NCBI RefSeq assembly: GCF_000741255.1
Contig: NZ_JGZB01000004.1
Coordinates: 310,001-374,000 of the forward strand
Source of the DNA: Bifidobacterium magnum
GTDB lineage: Bacteria > Actinomycetota > Actinomycetes > Actinomycetales > Bifidobacteriaceae
Reading direction: 5' to 3'
DNA: 64,000 nucleotides
Shown: piece by piece, positions 7,022 to 15,620 of the stretch
Layout of the letters: every line of letters starts with the position of its first letter
Numbering within the stretch: position 1 is the stretch's first letter
Position numbers and translations under genes: made by a program
Notes under the pieces: generated by a model
Database searches by the model: none
What the model was told of the DNA's origin: nothing
What the model saw: the letters and a program-made list of their open reading frames with translations, nothing else

Positions 7022-9190
7022 ATGACTGAAGAGCAAACAGAATCCCCACAGCGTCTGGCGCGCCCGCTCATTCGGCTAGCGAAGATGCTGTCTATCGGAA
7101 CCAGCTACATGGGCATGTCTCATGACTACCACGAGATTGACGACGATGTCCTCGTGGACATTTTGGCGGCTCTTGGCGTCGACGCATCCACCCCGCAGGC
7201 TATTGAAGAGGCAATAGCGTCGATTCTGCGGCAAAAGCATGCTCGTCTCGTGTCGCCCACAGTGTTCCATACGGTTGGTGAAGCCAGCGAAGTGGATGTG
7301 CATATCGGCATCATGGATGTGCCCACCGCATCGATCACGCTGGAAAATGGAACGCCATATACAGGCATGCTGCATATCGAGCCCGTGGTGGGTGCCAAAG
7401 CCCATTCGGTGGATGGCGGCTTCGTGGCCACGCAGCGACTGGAAATTCCCGCCGATCTTCCGGCCGGTTATCACACCTTGCATGTGAGCACGGCGGACCG
7501 TACCGAGGACGCCACGCTTATCTGCGCCCCGGCGAAGATTCCGCTGCTCGATTCCATGACGGACCATTCATTGTGGGGCTGGATGGCGCAGCTGTATTCG
7601 ATCCGTTCCTCGCAATCGTGGGGTGTGGGAGACTTCGAGGACCTGCGCGAGATGCTTACGCAAGCCAAGATGAAGTCGAATGCGGATTTCGTGCTGATCA
7701 ATCCCGTGCATGCGGGCGAGCCCGTGTCCCCGCTGACGCCGTCGCCGTATTTGCCCGTGTCGCGCAGGTTCGTGAACTTTACGTACATTTGCCCGGAAAA
7801 TATTCCTGAATATTACGCGCTTTCCGACGATCTCAAGGCGCAGGTGCGCGAATTGCACGAGTCCGTCGCTCCACACAATATTGACGCGCACCGTATTGAC
7901 CGCGATTCCATGTGGCATGCGAAGATGCGCGCGCTGTGGATCATTTTCCAGACGGGCATGGGCGAGGACCGCCGCGAGCAGTTCGACCGTTACAAGCAGG
8001 ATTGCGGCAACGAGCTTGAAGCGTATGCGACGTGGTGCCTGTGCTACGACAAGTGGGGCGCTCCGAAGAACAATCCGGACAATTGGGAAGTCAAGTACAA
8101 CCGCGATTCGCCCGAAGTCATCAAGATTCGCGAACAGTTCCCCGAAACGCTGGAATTCTACCGTTGGCTCGAGTGGATCGCCACCGAGCAGCTGCAGGCC
8201 GCACAGAACGCCGCACGCCAGGTGGGCATGAAGATCGGCATTATGGCGGACATGGCTGTCGGCGTGCATCCGCAGGGATCCGACGTGTGGTGGAATCCTG
8301 AACGCTTCGCCAAAGGCGCCACGGTCGGCGCTCCGCCGGACATGTTCAACCAGCAGGGCCAGGATTGGAGCCAGCCTCCGCTCAACCCGATCGAGCTTGA
8401 ACGTACGGGATACAAGACGTATCGCGACATGGTGCACACCATGTTCACGAATGCCGGCGCCGTGCGCATCGACCATATTCTCGGCCTGTTCCGTTTGTGG
8501 TGGATTCCGGAAGGCAAGGAACCTGTCGACGGCGCCTACGTGTATTACGACCACAAGGTAATGCTCGGCATTCTCGCGCTTGAGGCCACGCGCGCCGGCG
8601 GCGTGGTGGTCGGCGAGGATCTGGGCGTCGTGCCGTCGAATGTGGCGCAGGCGCTTACCGACCACGGCATTTTGGGCTGCGCCGTGGAATGGTTCGAGCA
8701 GATGGACGGCGTGTTCATTCCGCCCAAGCATTGGCGTCCGTATGCGCTGGCTTCCGTCAATACGCATGATTTGCCGCCGGCTGCCGGATACCTGGAGTAC
8801 GAGCATGTCAAGATCCGTGAACGCCTGGGACTGCTGGGGGAGAGCGCCATCGCGTTCGAAAGCAGCGCCCATTCGGAGCATCAGGCTATGCTGCAAATGC
8901 TGTGCGACGAAGGTTTCCTTGACCCGCAGGTTCTTGGCAATGAAGAAGGCCGACTCGAAGATATTATTGATGCTTTGCACAAGGCGTTGAAGGCTTCTCC
9001 ATGCAAGCTCAAGGCCGTGGCATTTGTGGATGCGGTGGGCGAGCATCGTGCCGAAAACCAGCCAGGTACGAATAATGAGTACCCGAACTGGCGTATTCCT
9101 TTGGCCGATGAGAACGGTAATGTCGTTCTGCTCGAGGATCTGTTCTCGAACGACCGCCTGCAGCGCTTGGTACAGATTATGAATGCATAA
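7022..9190 (+). CDS. malQ: 4-alpha-glucanotransferase (amylomaltase)
   Basis: A 722-residue GH77 enzyme that moves glucan segments between maltodextrins in the cytoplasm. An N-terminal extension of about 150 residues, common in actinobacterial MalQ, comes first. The catalytic core shows the RIDHILGLFRLWWIPEG nucleophile region near residue 483, VVGEDLGVVP with the acid/base Glu near residue 537, and the SVNTHDLPP motif near residue 578. It has its own 5' region of 116 bp with no obvious partner genes. Together with glgX at 41 kb it covers maltodextrin and glycogen turnover. The frame is intact and full length. Confidence 0.95.
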   Translation: MTEEQTESPQRLARPLIRLAKMLSIGTSYMGMSHDYHEIDDDVLVDILAALGVDASTPQAIEEAIASILRQKHARLVSPTVFHTVGEASEVDVHIGIMDVPTASITLENGTPYTGMLHIEPVVGAKAHSVDGGFVATQRLEIPADLPAGYHTLHVSTADRTEDATLICAPAKIPLLDSMTDHSLWGWMAQLYSIRSSQSWGVGDFEDLREMLTQAKMKSNADFVLINPVHAGEPVSPLTPSPYLPVSRRFVNFTYICPENIPEYYALSDDLKAQVRELHESVAPHNIDAHRIDRDSMWHAKMRALWIIFQTGMGEDRREQFDRYKQDCGNELEAYATWCLCYDKWGAPKNNPDNWEVKYNRDSPEVIKIREQFPETLEFYRWLEWIATEQLQAAQNAARQVGMKIGIMADMAVGVHPQGSDVWWNPERFAKGATVGAPPDMFNQQGQDWSQPPLNPIELERTGYKTYRDMVHTMFTNAGAVRIDHILGLFRLWWIPEGKEPVDGAYVYYDHKVMLGILALEATRAGGVVVGEDLGVVPSNVAQALTDHGILGCAVEWFEQMDGVFIPPKHWRPYALASVNTHDLPPAAGYLEYEHVKIRERLGLLGESAIAFESSAHSEHQAMLQMLCDEGFLDPQVLGNEEGRLEDIIDALHKALKASPCKLKAVAFVDAVGEHRAENQPGTNNEYPNWRIPLADENGNVVLLEDLFSNDRLQRLVQIMNA

Positions 9191-9217
9191 CAGTTCCGCT
9201 TTGCTCTTCTAGTTACG

Positions 9218-9275
9218 CCCTCCTTGCTCCTTATATATAGGAATGTTCCTTATATAAGGAATGAGGAGGGTTTTG
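9218..9275 (+). terminator. Terminator of malQ
   Basis: CCCTCC at 9218-9223 pairs with GGAGGG at 9265-9270, with an inner TCCTTATATA/TATATAAGGA stem, then four T. It begins 27 bases after the malQ stop. Confidence 0.7.
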
Positions 9276-9305
9276 TTATGGGAATTGTGGCCTGCTTGTC
9301 TGTTT

Positions 9306-9519
9306 GCGTAACGGTTTCCAACCGGCCTGTCATTTTTGTTACGGAAATTGGGGTATTTGCGTAACGTTTCTTAACCGGTCTATCATTTTTGTTACGGAAA
9401 TTGGCTTATTTGCGTAACGATTCTCAACCAATCTGTCATTTTTATTACGGAAATCAGGCAAATTGCGTAACGTTTCTCAACCAATCTGTCATTCCTGTTA
9501 CGAAAATAGAGGTAATTAA
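9306..9519. repeat. Four 53-bp tandem repeats
   Basis: Units start at about 9306, 9359, 9412 and 9465. Each contains GCGTAACG, a TTCYYAACC segment, a TCATTTTTRTTACG segment and GAAATTGG or a close variant; the last unit is the most diverged. CGTAAC near the start and GTTACG in the middle of each unit are complementary, so each can fold into a hairpin. A further CGTAACG/CGTTACG pair follows at 9520-9556. The array sits at the boundary between core DNA and the AT-rich accessory block. Not a CRISPR: there are no unique spacers. Confidence 0.8.
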
Positions 9520-9619
9520 CGTAACGAAATAGATTCGCGAGCTAATACGTTACGTATTCTTAGGAATCTTCCTCATTAAGATATGAATACATTACATTCT
9601 TGAGTAGTGGGTGTGGGAA

Positions 9620-9769
9620 ATGGTTGATCCTAGGATTAGCAGAATTATTGTTACGATTCTGATCGTTGTGGTGGCGATTGTATTGTTGCGATTCTTGTTT
9701 AGAGTGGCAGTGTATTTGCTTATGATTGCTGGAATCGTATGGGTTGTGACGAAGATATTTTCTCATTAG
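9620..9769 (+). CDS. Small hydrophobic protein, 49 residues, unknown
   Basis: A short frame with a polar N-terminus (MVDPRISR) followed by two closely spaced, strongly hydrophobic segments (IIVTILIVVVAIVLL and VYLLMIAGIVWVV) and a short basic tail. Such a composition over the whole frame is unlikely by chance and suggests a small membrane protein with one or two helices. A GTG at 9611 is an alternative start; no strong ribosome-binding site is visible. It lies alone between the 53-bp repeats and the ApeA-like gene. No function can be assigned. Confidence 0.45.
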   Translation: MVDPRISRIIVTILIVVVAIVLLRFLFRVAVYLLMIAGIVWVVTKIFSH

Positions 9770-10011
9770 CCTTATTAAATATGGGTAAATCTTATAAAGG
9801 TTCTTTTCTCCATAGTTGGCCATTGAGTGTTAGATGTCACTTTGACGAGATATCGTCCGTACAAGCAATAGGATCTACTAAAATCTTCAATTTCAATGTG
9901 GATATGGAATAACACTGCTGTTCATTCTCTGTACTTATTTGTTTCATATTTTCGAGGAAGAGTCAGAGGAAAATTTTCATACAAGAACTTATTTTGAAGG
10001 ATTACCGCTAT

Positions 10012-11388
10012 ATGCAACAAGAGAATTTAAATAATTTCTTTCCAGAAGTATCTATACATGGATGGGCATCACTGAATGGGATATCTCCAGAGTTTCCCGC
10101 ACTACTACAGAAGACCGAGTATGGTTGCCAATTAAAGGTACTATTTCACGGAGAGGCTTCTTATAATGCTTGGAAACGATCTGAGCATGATGTTAAGGAT
10201 GATGCAACTCTATCTAGGAATATACAATTCCGTAGTCTGAATAAATCTTATGTATTGCTAGAGTGCGACTATGATTATCAGCACGGAGCATTTCATGGCA
10301 ATGAAACCATGGGTGAGATGAATTTGTACGCTTCTTATGCTGTACAGAATACGGATTCCTTATCGTTTGAATCAGTATCATGTATGCGTACTTCCTTTAG
10401 TGGGCTTGCAGAGTGGAGCAATGCGCTTCTGCTCCAGCAGGAAAGGCGCCATCAGCCTCTTACCGATATTTCTCTGAAGGAGCGCGATACAGCAGAAAAG
10501 ATTCTAGACTCAGAACGGAAAATATTGCTATCGAAGGTGAGAGATATATCCCAACAATGGGCCAGTGATTCGCTACATATCCAGATACGAGAGAAGGCCT
10601 ATATCGAAACATGGGAAAGGGATCAACATGCTTGGCGCGAGCTTTTATCAGTTCATAGAGCAATAAAAAAACTGGTATCAATCTCAGGATGGTTCGCTAG
10701 CACATTTAATATGATGGAGGTTGCTAGAGATGTTGAGCGGACCTCTATTGAGAGCGGTACATCGTCGATTCATTGGCATCCAGCGTGGTCTGTAGTAGAT
10801 ACGGTTAAGCCAAAGATGAGAAATATACCGAGTGGGTTTTTATTCTCGATGGAAGACTTAGATGAAGATTGGCTGCATATATGGCTAGAGCTTTGTCATG
10901 ATAAAGACTGTGCAAGAATGATTGGATTCCTCGATAGGCTCTCACGAGAGCTATTCCGAATAACGGCACAAGAACAAAACTGGCTCGTAGGAAATTCCCT
11001 TGAATCGCTTGGCTGGTATTTGGTTAACACTGCAAAGAAAGCTGAGTATGGCAATCTAAAGAAGAACGGCCAAGTTACATTTGTGGAAGGTGTCAAGGTA
11101 ATCCTTGCTGAAGTACAGAAGGCTGGGGAAATTGACTTTCTACAGCCAAGGGACTTTCCGAAATACTTCAATAATGCTTATAAAGGTAATAAGCATCCTG
11201 ATCGAGAGGGCGTTGATCCAGTTAGTTTTATTCATGCTACTTATCAGGCAATTCTGTTAATGAGAGTATGGCTAGGCCTACAGTTAGGTGCTAATTTAGA
11301 TTCGATGAAACAGCGTATTCCTCAAGATAATTTAGGCAGCATAGTTAAGATGGCAGAGGAAGGACGTATTCATAAAAGAGACTTTTAG
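10012..11388 (+). CDS. ApeA-like HEPN-domain protein, putative abortive-infection factor
   Basis: A 458-residue protein of strongly AT-biased composition. The N-terminal 170 residues resemble the ApeA N-terminal domain: a G-W opening, a stretch like ISPEFPALLQKTEYGCQLKVLF (quoted only in outline), then beta-rich sequence ending in FSGLAEWSNALL. The C-terminal 130 residues are helical and end in NNAYKGNKHPDR followed by FIHATYQAILLMRVWLG, which resembles the HEPN-type RNase end with its late conserved basic-His motif. ApeA proteins are reported to act in phage defence. The start at 10012 is chosen over a TTG at 9994 because GAAGGA lies ten bases upstream. Family assignment is by eye and moderate. 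Confidence 0.5.
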   Translation: MQQENLNNFFPEVSIHGWASLNGISPEFPALLQKTEYGCQLKVLFHGEASYNAWKRSEHDVKDDATLSRNIQFRSLNKSYVLLECDYDYQHGAFHGNETMGEMNLYASYAVQNTDSLSFESVSCMRTSFSGLAEWSNALLLQQERRHQPLTDISLKERDTAEKILDSERKILLSKVRDISQQWASDSLHIQIREKAYIETWERDQHAWRELLSVHRAIKKLVSISGWFASTFNMMEVARDVERTSIESGTSSIHWHPAWSVVDTVKPKMRNIPSGFLFSMEDLDEDWLHIWLELCHDKDCARMIGFLDRLSRELFRITAQEQNWLVGNSLESLGWYLVNTAKKAEYGNLKKNGQVTFVEGVKVILAEVQKAGEIDFLQPRDFPKYFNNAYKGNKHPDREGVDPVSFIHATYQAILLMRVWLGLQLGANLDSMKQRIPQDNLGSIVKMAEEGRIHKRDF

Positions 11389-11472
11389 AATACTTGTTTT
11401 ATAAGGAGCGTAGATCTTTCTAAAGGGATCCATTCTTAACAGATACTAGTGCTTAAGTTCTCAAAGAAAGAA

Positions 11473-11509
11473 GGTATGTCACCTGCAGATTGCAGATGGC
11501 ATACCAAGT
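11473..11509 (+). terminator. Terminator after the ApeA-like gene
   Basis: GGTATG/CATACC and CTGCA/TGCAG form a nearly continuous stem with a three-base loop, followed by AAGTTTT. It ends the ApeA-like transcript and could also serve the reverse-strand ORF at 11527-11793. Confidence 0.65.
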
Positions 11510-11526
11510 TTTACTTCTATTTACGT

Positions 11527-11793
11527 TTATTTGAGTGATGATTTTGTTTCTTCGTAGAAGTCCGTTTTGGTCTTATTACCAGTAAATAGGCAATGGCGGT
11601 AGAGAGATGGCCGGCCTATAAGGAAAGGAATCATCATTGTTATTTTTATATCTTTCCTATGTAATGTCATCTGCTTTCGTAGTGAATGAAATGTTTTCTT
11701 TTGCCTATGCTTATCACTTCTATAACACAGAAGGATAATAGTGGGTAAGAAAATAATTCTCGGAACTATTGCAAGACTAAGCACATTCTTCAT
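11527..11793 (-). CDS. Small membrane protein candidate, 88 residues
   Basis: The N-terminus is hydrophobic (LSLAIVPRIIFLPTIILLCY) and is followed by a basic segment (SDKHRQKKTFHSLRKQ), a second hydrophobic patch (ITMMIPFLIG) and a polar tail. An AGGAG site lies seven bases before the ATG, better than for any other short frame in this region. A strong hairpin lies just past its stop. I do not recognise it; a single-gene small membrane protein is the most that can be said. Confidence 0.4.
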   Translation of the reverse strand: MKNVLSLAIVPRIIFLPTIILLCYRSDKHRQKKTFHSLRKQMTLHRKDIKITMMIPFLIGRPSLYRHCLFTGNKTKTDFYEETKSSLK

Positions 11794-12918
11794 GGTCGGC
11801 TCCTAGTCCAGTACGTCACCGGGAAAATAATCTCTACCAAATGACTAATTAGATATGGGGGCGATGCCTAGATGGCGCCCCCTATTGCCCTTTACATCGA
11901 AAAGGCAAAATGATGGAGTCAAGTCATTACCTCAACTCAGCGCGGCATATTTATATGGCTCATTTCTAGAAGCTACATCTTCTTCTTCCATCTGGTTGGC
12001 ATGCTCCGATTATTCCCAAACTGGCCATATAATCTATCAAAGGAAGAAATGCATATTAAAATGCGACGACCCACCAGTGGCCTCTTCCGATTCATCAAAT
12101 TAATTGAATCCCCTTATAGCGATGGCCCAACCTACCGAGGGTGGATTTACGTGGCATCTTACCCTTATTCCACGGTCACCATATGAAGTAGAAAAGTAGC
12201 TTATGCATACAGCTGTGTACATAGTTATTGCTTAGTAAAAATGCTAGGGTAGGTAGCTCTATTTGTAAAGAATCTCGATATATTGCACAGAGACCAACTA
12301 GCAATAAACATATAATTGAGTACGATGCTTAGTAATTGATTTGGTCGAGTCCAAAGTATTAAAGATATGTGAGTCTTTATAGGATAGCTACCAGATGCTT
12401 GGTGCATACCTCTTAGAAGAGTAATTCCATCTGCATCATTTAAGTCTTAATTAGTGAACTGCCATATTCCTGGCCTTTATGGCATTTAATTTTTGTTAAT
12501 GCGATGAAAGCACATAACTATATAAGCTCTAACTATCATTACTCATTAGTGCCATACAGAAGTATTTTTGGATAGCTGTATCAGGAGAATGAGTTTATGA
12601 GAATTGTTAATAGTATTGGCTTATTTTAGGCATTGATTGTAACTGTCATATGAGCGGGTAAGTAGTTGGTAACATAAAGATAGTAACCCTTATACCCTCC
12701 AAGATAAGGTTATAGGGATACTAACCGCTATGAGGGGGAGTTTTTATTTTCCATGATGAGAAGTAGTTAGAATATATGTAAGAGATTTAATTATTTACTT
12801 TGTAGACTTCAACAAATATCTTGAATATTTTAAAGATCCATGGGATCGCTGTAGATACTTGTTAAAGACTTAGTGGTATGGAAATATTCATGCTTATATA
12901 GCGATTTATGGAGGTCCT

Positions 12919-13837
12919 TTGGCTACAGCAAATCGAACTGTATCTTTCTATTGGATTAAGCGACTGTTTTCCAATGGTGAAGAAGAACTCGCAACAGATA
13001 TTGATTGGGATTCTCGACTCCATGAATTATCTCGAAAGACATGGGAAGAAAAAGACCATGGCAGTATACATTATGATGCGATTCTTGATAAGGACTATCC
13101 AATTTTAACGGTCCTAGATGCATTTGATCCTGCGTTTATTCAAATTAAAAATTCTAAGACAAAGAAAATCGAAGATTACACAATAAATTCTGATGAACAA
13201 GAACTAGCGAATTCCTCGGTTGTTGCATTCTTCCCTGAACACTCGCTAGTAGCATATATCAGTAGTTCAGCCAAACGTCGTACTATTAAGCCGATAGAGG
13301 CTTGTCTCAATTATTTTTGGAGTGGAGGAGATGCCTTCGCTTGGATATTACGAGCAGTAACTACGACTGATAGTATTGATCGCTTTTTTTAATGAGATGC
13401 AGTCAGTCAACCATTTTGAAGCAAGTTTTTCTACGGCGAATAGATCGCTTTTCGATGGAGTATCTGCAAGTACTATAGATGATTTTGTTCAGAAACTTAC
13501 TAAAGAGTTGTCCGGTGATATAAATATTGAATTACATTTAACGGCTAAAAATGGCGATTCAAATATTCCACAGCGACTCAAAAGAGTTGTTGAAAGTTTT
13601 ATACCGAACATTCAAGATTCCTCAGAGAAGCTAAAAATTCGTGGTGAGGATCTAAATACAGCACTTCTAGAACTTAATCTGGTAGAGCATGATGTAGTAG
13701 AGAGGGCTGAGATAAATGTTCCGCCTGATCAGAGTCTGCAATTTTCTGAATTGATTAATTGTCTAGTAGATACTTGTAATAATAAGAGAGAAGATCTATA
13801 TTCTCTCTCGGTACGATATGAACACAACTATGCCTAA
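12919..13837 (+). CDS. Unrecognised protein of 305 residues, frameshifted as given
   Basis: Two frames join into one protein: 12919-13392 (ending D-R-F-F) and the frame that continues through 13837 (N-E-M-Q-S-V-N-H-F). The break is a T7 run at 13384-13390; with six T the reading is continuous and 305 residues long. The start is TTG at 12919, four bases after GGAGG. The protein is soluble, without recognisable catalytic motifs; the middle has PEHSLVAYISSS and the second half is acidic and helical. It overlaps the next, four-TM gene by 20 bp, so the two form one module. Its AT-rich, defence-type neighbourhood suggests, but does not show, an anti-phage role. Confidence 0.6.
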
Positions 13838-14276
13838 AATCACTATTAGGAATGGGTTGGTGGAAAATCCCGGAATTGATTTATTTATTTCTGGTCTGAT
13901 AGCTATCGGTCTAATATCTTTTATACCATTAGATCGACTACATTACTTAATAACGATAGATTTCCTTATAGGTTTATCTACTTTGTCGGGCCTAGTCATG
14001 GCAGCAGCGACTTTTATATGTTCAATGCTTTATCAGTCCGATCATCCTCTTTGTAAAGAAGCTCGAAAACGATATGGAACCACATTATCGAAGAATTGGA
14101 TAGGAATAATCTCGTACTTAATTATATATGCGCTTGTTCCATTACTGGCACCAGTTTCCCCTACACGAAGAGTATGTCTTTTTCTTTCTATATTTGCGTG
14201 TGTAGGCATAATAGGGGAATTTATTAGAATTAGATATTGGTTGAAGGCAGTATTGCTCTTCTATAACAAAGGGTAG
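13818..14276 (+). CDS. Four-helix membrane protein, partner of the preceding gene
   Basis: A 152-residue protein with four hydrophobic segments: IDLFISGLIAIGLISFIPL, FLIGLSTLSGLVMAAATFI, WIGIISYLIIYALVPLLA and LFLSIFACVGIIGEFI. Short polar loops and a basic loop (CKEARKRYG) lie between helices two and three. It starts 20 bp inside the previous gene, which implies translational coupling; an ATG at 13830 is an alternative. Two-gene pairs of a soluble sensor and a small membrane effector are common in phage defence, so this is a candidate effector (inference). I recognise no named family. Confidence 0.6.
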   Translation: MNTTMPKITIRNGLVENPGIDLFISGLIAIGLISFIPLDRLHYLITIDFLIGLSTLSGLVMAAATFICSMLYQSDHPLCKEARKRYGTTLSKNWIGIISYLIIYALVPLLAPVSPTRRVCLFLSIFACVGIIGEFIRIRYWLKAVLLFYNKG

Positions 14277-14504
14277 GGATCTCATTTAATACGTATTTAT
14301 ATTAAGAACGGTTAGATATATTGTCCCTTTGCCTCATAAATATGCAATAGAGGAGACATCAGCATTCTGTTCTCTATAGAAAATACTGAGATATATAGAT
14401 GCGGGCTTTGAACCCACTTGCCTTCTTTACCTAATTATCTATTAAGAGTTTCATAAATAGATATATAGAAATTTCTTAATTCTGTAAGGTATAAGAATCT
14501 TTTG

Positions 14505-15578
14505 TTATAGATAAGTTTTAATCTTATCTAAGAATTTTCGAACGTTAGCAGAATAATTTGGATAGGCCAGCTGTAGTTCTTCATTAGAATGAGCAAATGC
14601 CAGTACCGTATTCAATTGTGATTCTGGAGAGATTCCTGCAGTGGATTTAGGACTAATTATCTGGTTCTCCATTTGCTTGTACTCATCAAGTGCTACTCCG
14701 ACATCTTTCATAGTATAGGAACGAATTTCAAGAGTTTGCTGATCGCGGTTAAACTCTAATAAATGGAGTTCTTTCTGGCTATCTGATTCGAAGATGTCCC
14801 ATACTCCTTCAGATGCGGCTTCTAAGTCATCAATAAGACGGTTTAAACAATTTATATTACGTAGTGCAAAAATAAGATCGTCATATGTAGCGTATTCTGC
14901 TAAGCATCGCGGGGTTCCTTCTTCTAATGCAAAGAGATCAGAAATAATAAGAAAGAATCGGAGACGTTCTTGGTCTTTTCCTGCAGCATTTATAAGAGTT
15001 TCTGGGCTTTTATATTCAGTTCCATATATTTCTCCAACTGCTTCTATTGCAGTAGACCATAGATGCTCTAATTGCGTCCTTAACTGGATTTCGACCCTAT
15101 AAGATTTACCAGTACTATCCGGCATGCGGGCAAGTAGATGAAGAGATCGATATCCACTTTGAGGTGGTTTATGTATATAATCCTTTATACTTTTGCCGTT
15201 CTTAAAAGTTAGCCTTTCCTTTAGCTTATGTGCGATATTAAAGACATCTTCTACTTTTGGCACTATGAGACGGCATCCACCTATATCATCTAGCTCTCCT
15301 AGACGGAGATTTGTATGAGGACGGCATATCTTTTTCTCTATGGAAACCAATCGTTTAAGACGATACGAAGCAACAGCGCCGTGTATACTCTGAGAACAAT
15401 CTATGAGCTGCTTAAAGCAACATTCAGTGGAATATGTATGCTGGGCTCTCCATTGACTTACTTGCTCTCGTATTTCGGAATAGGCCACATCCCCTTGATT
15501 TACCTCTTTAAGAAGCTTTCCGATTTTATTTGCCTGTGTTCGACTAAGCGGGTGAGATAAATCATATGTCTGGGTCAT
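14505..15578 (-). CDS. RelA/SpoT-domain protein, probable toxSAS toxin
   Basis: A 357-residue protein with a single (p)ppGpp-synthetase-type domain between about residues 85 and 215. Key motifs are LGELDDIGGCRLIVP, the substrate-binding region PPQSGYRSLHLLAR, and VEIQLRTQLEHLWST with the family's catalytic Glu-x-Gln. No hydrolase, TGS or ACT domain is present, so it is not the housekeeping Rel. About 140 helical residues follow. A Panacea-domain gene starts 42 bp away on the opposite strand. Such pairs are known as PanAT toxin-antitoxin systems, where the toxSAS enzyme stops translation by modifying tRNA or depletes nucleotides. The call combines domain (sure) and context (inference). Confidence 0.75.
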   Translation of the reverse strand: MTQTYDLSHPLSRTQANKIGKLLKEVNQGDVAYSEIREQVSQWRAQHTYSTECCFKQLIDCSQSIHGAVASYRLKRLVSIEKKICRPHTNLRLGELDDIGGCRLIVPKVEDVFNIAHKLKERLTFKNGKSIKDYIHKPPQSGYRSLHLLARMPDSTGKSYRVEIQLRTQLEHLWSTAIEAVGEIYGTEYKSPETLINAAGKDQERLRFFLIISDLFALEEGTPRCLAEYATYDDLIFALRNINCLNRLIDDLEAASEGVWDIFESDSQKELHLLEFNRDQQTLEIRSYTMKDVGVALDEYKQMENQIISPKSTAGISPESQLNTVLAFAHSNEELQLAYPNYSANVRKFLDKIKTYL

Positions 15579-15586
15579 GAGACAAT

Positions 15587-15594
15587 AATATACT
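15587..15594. promoter_or_regulatory. Overlapping divergent -10 boxes between toxin and antitoxin
   Basis: On the plus strand TATACT (15589-15594) is a near-perfect -10 for the Panacea gene. On the minus strand TATATT (15592-15587) ends eight bases before the ATG of the RelA/SpoT gene, which has no ribosome-binding site; that spacing fits a leaderless transcript. The two boxes overlap by four bases, so transcription in the two directions would be mutually exclusive. The -35 regions are weak on both strands. Confidence 0.45.
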
Positions 15595-15620
15595 CATTTT
15601 ACTGGAAGGTGGTGAGGTAT

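Larger units (their letters stand above)
11389..12907. other. 1.5-kb AT-rich region without a convincing forward gene
   Basis: Apart from a terminator at 11473-11509, one candidate reverse ORF (11527-11793), a GC-rich hairpin at 11857-11882 (GGGGGCG/CGCCCCC) and a structured-looking stretch near 12685-12750 that ends in a T-rich run, I see only short open frames without ribosome-binding sites. It may be decayed DNA between accessory modules. Confidence 0.5.

Noticed and set aside
7568-9046. A 492-codon open frame antisense to malQ
   Set aside because: Shadow of malQ codon bias; no start signal and low-complexity composition.
9306-9519. Possible CRISPR array
   Set aside because: The 53-bp units are tandem and similar along their whole length; there are no unique spacers and no cas genes.
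11855-12186. Overlapping forward ORFs of 60-82 codons
   Set aside because: They lack ribosome-binding sites and hydrophobic or domain-like patterns; one starts inside a GC-rich hairpin.
12650-12760. Possible riboswitch or T-box leader
   Set aside because: Several complementary stretches and a T-rich end are present, but I could not match a known consensus, and the next gene is 160 bp away with its own short leader.
14401-14417. T-arm-like sequence on the minus strand (GTGGG-TTCAAAG-CCCGC)
   Set aside because: No matching acceptor, D-arm or anticodon arm can be built upstream, so it is not a tRNA; it might be the remnant of an attachment site, but nothing else supports that.
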